Assembly: GCA_022710165.1 (NCBI GenBank)
Contig: JAKLHL010000104.1
Location: forward strand, 1 to 5,698
Direction: 5' to 3'
DNA from: Bdellovibrionales bacterium
Lineage (GTDB): Bacteria; Bdellovibrionota; JAFGOL01
Length of the DNA stretch: 5,698 nucleotides
The notes below the pieces were generated by a model. That model was not told the DNA's origin. It was given only the letters and a program-made list of their open reading frames with translations, and did not search any database. This document shows positions 1-5,182 of the stretch, piece after piece. Position numbers and translations under genes: made by a program. Position 1 is the first letter of the stretch. Every line of letters starts with the position of its first letter.

Positions 1-2155
1 CAACGCCACTTACAGACTTTGCCACCAAATAAAAGCTGCCACTCTCCGAGGGAATATAATCAATTATTCTTTCAGGACCTGGTTTTGAACTATTGTTAAG
101 CAAAGCAGAGCTTGCAACAAGAACAGGCTCGCCATTGTCATTAGGACTTGCACTAAAAAGATATAAGTCAAAATCTGAGCCACTGGGAACGGACATGGAA
201 AAGGTATATTCTTTGGACGACGAAAGGCTCAGCTCTTTCATAGAGGTCCTTTGTCCTCCAAGCGCTGTTGAGAAAGTGAAGTTACTGGATGATGACGAGG
301 TCTCTACGTCCCACGGAGCATCAAAGGCGCTTAAAGCCCCCTGCGTGCATATCCTTCCATAACCTTCCACCCTGTCCTTTAGACCACCTGCCCTTTCAGG
401 ACTTAGAGGCGCCTCGCTGAAAAAAACATCGCTTTCCCTTGCACCAGTCTCGTAGGCACTCATGCATATTATGGACTTAAAGAGCTTTGGCAGCCTCGTA
501 GAAGTAAAATCCCACGAGCCCTGGTGTTTTTGGGCCATCAAACCTACAAGCCCTGCCACCATAGGTGCTGCCTGTGACGTACCGACCTTGGTCGTGTAAG
601 GATCTACTGCCAAACCTTGTGTTGTGTTCCACCAACTGCTGTAAGCTGTTGGGTCAGTAGATGAATTATAAGTTGTCTTTGCAGATAATATCCCGAGCCT
701 TTCATAAGAAGACCCATCAGTACCTTTTATACTGCCTCCCGGCGCAACAACGTCGGGCTTCATGGTGAGTGTATTAAGTCTTCCTATTGAGCTGTAATTG
801 GTTATTTCGTCATTCTCATTAACTGCGCCGACAGTTATCGAATAAGCGGCATCTCCCGGGCTTCCTATTACAGAGCCTGACTGTTGTTCATTACCGGCAC
901 TTACAACTACCACTACTCCAGCACCTGTAAGTTCAGCCACAGCAGAATTTATTATCTCTGAGTTCAAGCCTGCTCCAAGGCTGAAACTTAGGTTGATCGC
1001 TATGATGTTCTTGCTCTGAGCGATCCCATATATGTAGTTCAAAGCCCTTACTATGTCCGAGACATTACCTGAACCATCAGAGCCAAGGGCCTTCACAGCG
1101 AACAGCTGTGCCCCATAGGATATGCCGCCAGTCCTTGGGAACGCATCACCCCAGCCCTGTGCGGTACTTTTAACCCTCGCCCAGTAATTCTGTCCAGCCA
1201 CAGCACTTTGTGTAGTGTAAGTGGTGAAAGTATACGGTACTATGTAAGAGTTCTGTGCATCAACAATATTATAGAGGCTGTAATTACCATATTCACCCAC
1301 AGCAACTCCGGGGCCTGCAGAGACAAGTGTTCTCTGTTCATTTATCAGGAATGCCGGCGTCTCTTTTAGGGACTCCTCTTCCGTCAAGAAAGCCGCATTG
1401 GCCTTGCTCCCTAATGCTCCCACCCAGGTAACGTCCGCCTTTAAAGAGCCTCCTACACTGGGTACAGAACTGAACTGAACCGGAAAATAGTGCTTGTTGC
1501 CAAGGTCCACATCAGGATAAGTATCGTCGAACTCAATATAAAAGTCATCGCCGACGCAAGAATTACCGCCGCCAAGGACTATGCCTGCCACATGAGTGCC
1601 ATGGCCATGGTCGTCGTTCTGTGTATCATCTACACAAGTCGTTACACCATAGCAGTTGGCCGTACCCGCGATCTTACCTGCATCAGAAAAGTCCAGATGT
1701 GATTCATCAAGACCGGTATCTACGACCCCGATCCTTATCTTCTCTGATGTACCGCCAAGAGTTGCACCTGTGTAGCCTTCATTCCAGGCGTCCCTTGCAC
1801 CTATCTGCTTGCTTGCGTATATGAGGTCAACCTTTACCTTAAGGTCTTCCTCTATGAACTGGATGTTCTGGTCCTTAGACAAGGAAAGGATCTCGTCTTT
1901 GCTCAGCTCGACAAAATCAACATCTATCAAACTGCGTTTTGCAGATCTGTTGTTAGAGGCAAGCTCTCTGTTTTTTTTGTAAAGTACACCGACCTTGTAT
2001 TTATGACTGCCTGAATTGATGCTGATAAGACCAGTATCCATCTTTTTCATCAGGCCTTCAGAGATCTTTGGCCTTTCAGATGCAGACTGCTGTATATTTA
2101 TTGCTTCAGAGCAAGAAAAAAAGACCAGCAGAACTGGTATTAGGATTAAGCGCAT
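1..2155 (-). CDS. Secreted subtilisin-family (S8) serine protease, probable lipoprotein, 3' end cut by window edge
   Basis: Reading down from the ATG at 2155 the frame stays open to base 1, giving 718 residues with no stop, so the C-terminus is missing. Residues 1-18 are a short hydrophobic signal ending FFSC-SEA. Cys15 could be lipidated, but Phe at -3 is not a classic lipobox. Residues about 55-120 resemble an I9-type propeptide/inhibitor (the stretch VDFVELSKDEIL, then FIEEDLKVKV). The active site is complete: Asp146 in GVVDTGLD, His185 in HGHGTHVAGI, oxyanion Asn422 in SAGNE and Ser527 in GTSQAAPMVAG, with the usual KPDVVAPGG before it. About 160 residues separate His185 from the GISYGAQLFAVKALG core strand (345-359), against roughly 25 in plain subtilisins, so a domain is inserted. 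Residues about 620-718 look like a PPC-type beta-sandwich (SDFDLYLFSAS, then SGSFYLVAKS). It probably acts in the periplasm or at the outer membrane; the substrate is unknown. The ribosome site is weak and the 40-codon gene ends 12 nt upstream, so translation may be coupled. Confidence 0.95.
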   Translation of the reverse strand, partial: MRLILIPVLLVFFSCSEAINIQQSASERPKISEGLMKKMDTGLISINSGSHKYKVGVLYKKNRELASNNRSAKRSLIDVDFVELSKDEILSLSKDQNIQFIEEDLKVKVDLIYASKQIGARDAWNEGYTGATLGGTSEKIRIGVVDTGLDESHLDFSDAGKIAGTANCYGVTTCVDDTQNDDHGHGTHVAGIVLGGGNSCVGDDFYIEFDDTYPDVDLGNKHYFPVQFSSVPSVGGSLKADVTWVGALGSKANAAFLTEEESLKETPAFLINEQRTLVSAGPGVAVGEYGNYSLYNIVDAQNSYIVPYTFTTYTTQSAVAGQNYWARVKSTAQGWGDAFPRTGGISYGAQLFAVKALGSDGSGNVSDIVRALNYIYGIAQSKNIIAINLSFSLGAGLNSEIINSAVAELTGAGVVVVVSAGNEQQSGSVIGSPGDAAYSITVGAVNENDEITNYSSIGRLNTLTMKPDVVAPGGSIKGTDGSSYERLGILSAKTTYNSSTDPTAYSSWWNTTQGLAVDPYTTKVGTSQAAPMVAGLVGLMAQKHQGSWDFTSTRLPKLFKSIICMSAYETGARESDVFFSEAPLSPERAGGLKDRVEGYGRICTQGALSAFDAPWDVETSSSSSNFTFSTALGGQRTSMKELSLSSSKEYTFSMSVPSGSDFDLYLFSASPNDNGEPVLVASSALLNNSSKPGPERIIDYIPSESGSFYLVAKSVSGV

Positions 2156-2167
2156 CTTAGATGCTGT

Positions 2168-2290
2168 TTAGCCCTTTAATGGTAGTAGTTTATATGTCCC
2201 CGGCTTCTGCATCGCTTTTTTTCTTTTCTTACCTTGTGCGGCCTTTTTGTTGGCCCTTTTTGTCTTTGTTATCTTTGTAAGAGACGCCAT
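2168..2290 (-). CDS. Small, highly basic 40-residue protein of unknown function
   Basis: The ATG at 2290 opens a 40-codon frame ending in TAA at 2168-2170. A strong Shine-Dalgarno, GGAGG at 2299-2303, lies 8 nt upstream, which is the main argument that the gene is real. The protein begins MASLTKITKTKRANKKAAQG, continues with KKRKKAMQKPG and ends YKLLPLKG. It has 14 Lys/Arg and no acidic residue at all, with no hydrophobic stretch long enough for a membrane segment. Such composition fits an RNA-, DNA- or ribosome-binding peptide. It reminds me of short basic hypothetical proteins and small ribosome-associated proteins in other proteobacteria, but I cannot place it in a named family. It lies 35 nt after the tRNA-Cys gene with no terminator between them, and 12 nt before the protease gene, so all three are probably co-transcribed. 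Confidence 0.72.
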   Translation of the reverse strand: MASLTKITKTKRANKKAAQGKKRKKAMQKPGTYKLLPLKG

Positions 2291-2298
2291 TAGAATAT

Positions 2299-2303
2299 CC
2301 TCC
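2299..2303 (-). promoter_or_regulatory. Shine-Dalgarno of the small basic gene
   Basis: On the minus strand the bases read AGCGGAGGATATTCTAATG. GGAGG ends 8 nt before the ATG at 2290, which is ideal spacing. The site lies in a purine-rich, A-rich stretch between the tRNA and the start codon and fixes the start of the 40-codon gene. Confidence 0.75.
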
Positions 2304-2325
2304 GCTTTCTTTGTTTTTTTTCAAG

Positions 2326-2397
2326 AGGCGCCGATCGGATTTGAACCGATGCATAAAGGTTTTGCAGACCTTCGCCTTACCACTTGGCTACGGCGCC
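2326..2397 (-). tRNA. tRNA-Cys (anticodon GCA)
   Basis: A full cloverleaf can be folded on the minus strand. The acceptor stem GGCGCCG pairs perfectly with CGGCGCC. The D stem is GCC/GGC, and the anticodon stem AAGGT/ACCTT encloses loop CTGCAAA with anticodon GCA. The variable loop is TATGC, and the T stem ATCGG/CCGAT encloses TTCAAAT. The discriminator is U73, the identity base expected for cysteine tRNA. The 3' CCA is not encoded (TCTTGA follows the acceptor stem), so the CCA-adding enzyme must complete it. It supplies cysteine to the ribosome for UGC/UGU codons. A TTGACA-type promoter lies just upstream and a small protein gene starts 35 nt downstream, which suggests a mixed tRNA-mRNA transcript. 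Confidence 0.97.
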
Positions 2398-2409
2398 ATC
2401 CTTTGAGTG

Positions 2410-2438
2410 TTTTTATTTACTAACAATGACATTGTCAA
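2410..2438 (-). promoter_or_regulatory. Probable sigma-70 promoter for tRNA-Cys and downstream genes
   Basis: On the minus strand a perfect -35 box TTGACA (2438-2433) is followed after 17 nt by TAAAAA (2415-2410), a 4/6 match to the -10 consensus in AT-rich DNA. The tRNA begins 12 nt after the -10, leaving room for a start site and a very short leader. Position and direction fit the tRNA-Cys, small basic gene and protease unit. The first two bases of the -35 box are the outermost bases of the foldback element. The spacer contains the dyad ACAATG-A-CATTGT (plus strand 2423-2435), which is too tight for a hairpin but could be a protein-binding site. The -35 is convincing; the exact -10 is less certain. 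Confidence 0.6.
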
Positions 2439-2620
2439 GACATTCACGTATTAAAATTCTAAGCGTCTGCCGTAGTTTTTGGGCACCATACTAGCCGAGA
2501 TGAGAGTTAAAAAATCGTGTTGTCCGAGCCGTAAGGCGAGTTCACGATTTTAACGAGACGAGGCTTTAGTATGGTCAAAAACGGAGGCTTTAGCTTAGAA
2601 TTTTAATACGTGAATGTCTT
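2437..2620. repeat. 184-bp foldback element with 28-bp perfect terminal inverted repeats
   Basis: Bases 2437-2464 (beginning AAGACATTCACG) are the exact reverse complement of 2593-2620. Inside them, ACCATACTA at 2485-2493 pairs with 2567-2575. Further in, ATCGTG at 2514-2519 pairs with CACGAT at 2543-2548 within longer AT-rich arms, and GCC-GTAA-GGC at 2528-2537 forms the tip. The whole element could fold into one long interrupted hairpin in DNA or RNA. It has no coding frame of note. No U-tract follows it in either direction, so it is not a classic intrinsic terminator, though such a structure in RNA could still stop or process the upstream transcript. It looks like a MITE-like or other dispersed non-autonomous palindromic repeat. 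I see no clear target-site duplication, and copy number cannot be judged from one window. Confidence 0.85.
2560..2593 (+). repeat. Pair of 10-bp direct repeats inside the foldback element
   Basis: GAGGCTTTAG occurs at 2560-2569 and again at 2584-2593, 24 bp apart, in the right arm of the foldback element. The left arm carries only partial counterparts (CTAGCC near 2491-2496 and TCTGCC near 2466-2471). The two arms have therefore diverged in the middle while the outer 28 bp stayed identical. Confidence 0.6.
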
Positions 2621-3215
2621 ATCTTGCGCTGTTCTGGATGAAGCGAGTCAGATAATATTTTACCATTTCCTTGGTGTTTACAGTACGTCCTTGATAGGTC
2701 CATATAGCCTCGTTGAAAGGCCCCAACTGAGCATTTATTATATCCCCTATCTGTTCTGCCGTACCGCTTGGTGTAACGGCATTGGATGTAAAGAACCCGC
2801 CGGTATGTGCGTTAAAGCTTATCTGTATGGTGCCTGGACGCTGTGCAGAGAAGATCAGTTTAAGGGAATTCCTGAACACCATAAAGTCAGCCTCAGTGTT
2901 ACCTATTGCATACACTTTTATGCCTGATGCTGCCATGCTTTTATGCGCATTAAAAACCGAAGCCAGCCTCGTTATATGGTTCCTTAAGAACTTGAGATAT
3001 GAGACCGTAGCATCCTTGAGTATCTTTTCAGGAGAGCGTACAGCATCATAATTTATAACACCGGTATTCTCTATCTCTTCTTCGCCTCGCGCAAGCTCGA
3101 TGAGCCAGGAACCTTCTTCGCTGACCTCATCATAGGGAATATATACATCTGCTTCCTCTTTGTTCTTGGAAGCAATGTTGTTAAGATCATCAACTGTCCA
3201 TGAATCTTTAACCAT
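2619..3215 (-). CDS. Hypothetical cytoplasmic protein, 198 residues
   Basis: I do not recognise this protein. The frame starts at ATG 3215, with a G-rich ribosome site (GGGGG about 7 nt upstream), and ends at TAA 2619-2621. It has no signal peptide or membrane segment and is rich in acidic residues in its first third (for example ARGEEEIEN, 42-50). A helical-looking stretch follows at about 60-95 (SPEKILKDATVSYLKFLRNH). The C-terminal half looks alpha/beta, with strands around VKVYAIG-like 99-105, FRNSLKLIFSA (114-124) and GTIQISFNAHTGGFF (128-142). No catalytic motif stands out. It follows the beta-barrel gene after 36 nt and is the last gene before the foldback element, so it probably belongs to the same operon, although a TATAAT in the gap leaves room for its own promoter. 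The last two bases of its stop codon are the first two of the foldback element. Confidence 0.85.
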   Translation of the reverse strand: MVKDSWTVDDLNNIASKNKEEADVYIPYDEVSEEGSWLIELARGEEEIENTGVINYDAVRSPEKILKDATVSYLKFLRNHITRLASVFNAHKSMAASGIKVYAIGNTEADFMVFRNSLKLIFSAQRPGTIQISFNAHTGGFFTSNAVTPSGTAEQIGDIINAQLGPFNEAIWTYQGRTVNTKEMVKYYLTRFIQNSAR

Positions 3216-3251
3216 GTTTGAACCCCCGTTTCCCCGTAAGGCAGTATTATA

Positions 3252-4085
3252 CTAAAATTTGAATATTATTCCAGCACTAGCTTTAGGTGCATATGAAAGA
3301 CCAGAGGTCCTCTTTATCTCTACTAGACCTGTATTCGGGTCTGTTTCCTCATAACTAAGCTGATTTATGAACAACACATTGGTCACCATAAGCTTGAAAA
3401 TGAAGTTGTTCTGGAAGCGGTACCTTATGACCACTCCACCCTCTATCTGCATGAACTCCTCTATGAGCTTGTTGGCGGGAGTGAACCCGGTCGCAACTGC
3501 GTCCCTTCCAAACTCGCCGCTTGGTATCACGTAAAAAGAGGTTTGTAGTCCAAGATCAAGATATCTATTTCCGCTGGGTATCCTGTACATCCCGTAAATT
3601 TCAGCCCTAAGCCTTGAGTACCTGTCGCTGGTCAAAGTACGGTAAAAAGCTATTGCGGTCTCTATGCCCCAAGGCGAAGGAATAAATCCCGTCGCTGTTG
3701 AAAATACCAGCCACTGTTCCCTCTTGCCGTAATGGTCCATCCTATAGCCTATGGACAAAAGACCATATATATTACCGTCAGTAAAACCTCTCGTGGCAGC
3801 AAGCTCAAACCCGTGGTAGTCCTGTTGTCCCTTGTCCAAGGCGCTCTTTACCTCTGCCCAAAGCGAGTAATGGCCCCAGACACTCTTAACGAAGGACATC
3901 TCGCCTATGAAGGTCTTAAGCGCCGATTCGATCTCAAGCCTGTATAGAAAACTATCGTTCTCCCTTGTAAAATCATTAACGGCCTTTGACGCAGAGAAAA
4001 CACCCGAATGGGAGTTCTGCATCATAGGATACACCCTTTGACTGGCTGATAGAAAGATTATCAGCGATAAAAGAATGCGAAACAT
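3252..4085 (-). CDS. Predicted outer-membrane beta-barrel protein, 277 residues
   Basis: A signal peptide (MFRILLSLIIFLSAS, likely cut near residue 15) is followed by alternating hydrophobic and polar stretches typical of transmembrane beta-strands. Examples are GNIYGLLSIGYRMDHYG, RYLDLGLQTSFYVIPSG and GGVVIRYRFQNNFIFKLMV. The chain ends GIIFKF; a C-terminal Phe in an amphipathic last strand is the usual recognition signal for the BAM assembly machinery. The family is not recognised, so channel, transport or structural roles all remain open. I chose ATG 4085 over the in-frame GTG at 4091 because AAAGG (4091-4095) then sits 5 nt upstream, whereas it would touch the GTG. That Shine-Dalgarno overlaps the secG stop codon (4094-4096), so translation is probably coupled to secG. 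Confidence 0.85.
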   Translation of the reverse strand: MFRILLSLIIFLSASQRVYPMMQNSHSGVFSASKAVNDFTRENDSFLYRLEIESALKTFIGEMSFVKSVWGHYSLWAEVKSALDKGQQDYHGFELAATRGFTDGNIYGLLSIGYRMDHYGKREQWLVFSTATGFIPSPWGIETAIAFYRTLTSDRYSRLRAEIYGMYRIPSGNRYLDLGLQTSFYVIPSGEFGRDAVATGFTPANKLIEEFMQIEGGVVIRYRFQNNFIFKLMVTNVLFINQLSYEETDPNTGLVEIKRTSGLSYAPKASAGIIFKF

Positions 4086-4093
4086 CGGCACCT

Positions 4094-4405
4094 TTATTTT
4101 TTCTCTACTGGCGCTGGTGCTGCAGGTGCTGCTGGGACGACCTGTTCAACAGGTGCCTGGTCCATTACAGTTGTAGTAAGCTGTCTATGCTGGAAGACCA
4201 CAAGACCCAGGCTCGTTATCATGAAGACGAACGCAAGGACCGTAGTTATCTTTGAAAGTATGTTGCCGCCCTGAGTGCCAAAGAAAGTCTGGCTCATCCC
4301 GCCAAAAGTAGCTCCAACCTCTGCACCCTTTCCAGCCTGTAGTAATACAAAGAGTATCAGGAACAAACAGGTTATTACATGCACAACGATAATTAAAGTA
4401 TTCAT
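4094..4405 (-). CDS. secG: Protein translocase subunit SecG
   Basis: SecG is the small membrane subunit that associates with SecYE and assists SecA-driven export of unfolded proteins. The 103-residue protein has the expected two transmembrane helices (about 3-24 and 53-73). Between them is the conserved cytoplasmic loop with LLQAGKGAEVGATFGG and SQTFFGTQGGNILSKIT. The C-terminal tail is Ala/Pro-rich and ends in EKK, as in many SecG proteins. The ATG immediately follows the tpiA stop codon (TAGATG). A perfect AAGGAGG (4411-4417) lies 5 nt upstream, inside the last tpiA codons, so the two genes are translationally coupled. Adjacency to tpiA is a common arrangement. Confidence 0.97.
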   Translation of the reverse strand: MNTLIIVVHVITCLFLILFVLLQAGKGAEVGATFGGMSQTFFGTQGGNILSKITTVLAFVFMITSLGLVVFQHRQLTTTVMDQAPVEQVVPAAPAAPAPVEKK

Positions 4406-5173
4406 CTAGACCTCCTTAAAGTCCACTATTCTTGTAAAGCTCTCAGCCTCTAAAGATGCGCCTCCAACTAGAGCGCCGTCTATATCTGCTGTAGCCATAA
4501 AACCATCTATATTCTCTGGCTTAACACTTCCGCCGTAGAGTATCCTTATTTTGTCTGAAGTGCCTGCCCCATATATTGAGTCCAATGTTGTCCTTATGAA
4601 CTGATGGACCTCTACCGCCTGCTCAACTGTTGCATTAAGACCTGTGCCTATTGCCCATACAGGCTCGTAAGCTATAACTATGCTCTTCAAAAGGTCCTGA
4701 ACACCGATACCGTCAAGACCACCTATCAAATGGCTTTTTACGACGTTCTGGGTCTTCCCGGACTCCCTTTCCTCTTTTGTCTCTCCAACGCAAAGTATTA
4801 CCTTAAGCCCGCTCTTGAGCGCTCCTTTTACCCTTTTATTGACGGAGTCATTGGTCTCGCCAAAAAACTTTCTCCTCTCTGAGTGGCCGATTATCGCATA
4901 CTCAACATTGTAATCCTTTAGCATGGAAGGTGATATCTCTCCGGTATATTGACCGGATTCATCCCAATGCACATTCTGTGCGCAAAGCTTGACGTTACTG
5001 CCCTTAAGAGCATCACTGGCCGTAACCAGCGATGTAAATGGAGGGGCAACGCCTATCTCCCTCGAAGCGATACCGGATACACCCTTAACGAACTTGTTAA
5101 GGTAGTCCAGGGTCTGAGCCCTGGTCTTGTTCATTTTCCAATTACCTACTATCAACGGTGTTCTTTTTCTCAT
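4406..5173 (-). CDS. tpiA: Triosephosphate isomerase
   Basis: This glycolytic and gluconeogenic enzyme interconverts dihydroxyacetone phosphate and glyceraldehyde 3-phosphate in the cytoplasm. At 255 residues it is full length. Substrate-binding Asn11 and Lys13 lie in VGNWKMN, the electrophilic His97 in IIGHSERRKFFGE, and the catalytic base Glu170 in AYEPVWAIGTG, which also begins the mobile loop 6. The phosphate-binding strands ILYGGSVKPEN (211-221) and DGALVGGASL (232-241) are intact. The start at ATG 5173 gives the usual N-terminus. The gene begins 9 nt after the pgk stop codon; the nearest Shine-Dalgarno-like bases (GAGGAG) overlap the end of pgk and are about 12 nt away, so coupling to pgk is likely. 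No residue expected for activity is missing. Confidence 0.99.
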   Translation of the reverse strand: MRKRTPLIVGNWKMNKTRAQTLDYLNKFVKGVSGIASREIGVAPPFTSLVTASDALKGSNVKLCAQNVHWDESGQYTGEISPSMLKDYNVEYAIIGHSERRKFFGETNDSVNKRVKGALKSGLKVILCVGETKEERESGKTQNVVKSHLIGGLDGIGVQDLLKSIVIAYEPVWAIGTGLNATVEQAVEVHQFIRTTLDSIYGAGTSDKIRILYGGSVKPENIDGFMATADIDGALVGGASLEAESFTRIVDFKEV

Positions 5174-5182
5174 TTTACAGGA

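Noticed and set aside
93..1824. Plus-strand open frames at 93-362, 1490-1702 and 1621-1824
   Set aside because: They lie opposite the subtilase gene, whose active-site motifs run through the minus strand without a break. They have no recognisable protein features.
2291..2345. tRNA 3' end as an integrase attachment site
   Set aside because: No second copy of the tRNA 3' end, integrase gene or other mobile-island gene is visible in the window.
2423..2435. Dyad ACAATG-A-CATTGT as a hairpin
   Set aside because: A single-base centre cannot form an RNA hairpin loop. At most it is a protein-binding dyad, with no evidence for a particular regulator.
2437..2620. The foldback as a simple Rho-independent terminator
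   Set aside because: The arms are long, AT-rich and interrupted, and no U-tract follows on either strand.
2610..3051. Plus-strand open frames at 2610-2927 and 2782-3051
   Set aside because: Antisense to the 198-residue gene. The first starts inside the foldback arm, and neither shows a domain.
3240..3251. TATAAT on the minus strand in the gap before the 198-residue gene, as a promoter
   Set aside because: The -10 is perfect, but 17 nt upstream there is only a 3/6 match to a -35 (CTGGAA), and the gap is short. Too weak to list as a promoter, though an internal promoter is possible.
4086..4091. GTG at 4091 as start of the beta-barrel gene
   Set aside because: The Shine-Dalgarno AAAGG would directly abut it. 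The ATG at 4085 has proper 5-nt spacing and keeps the signal peptide.
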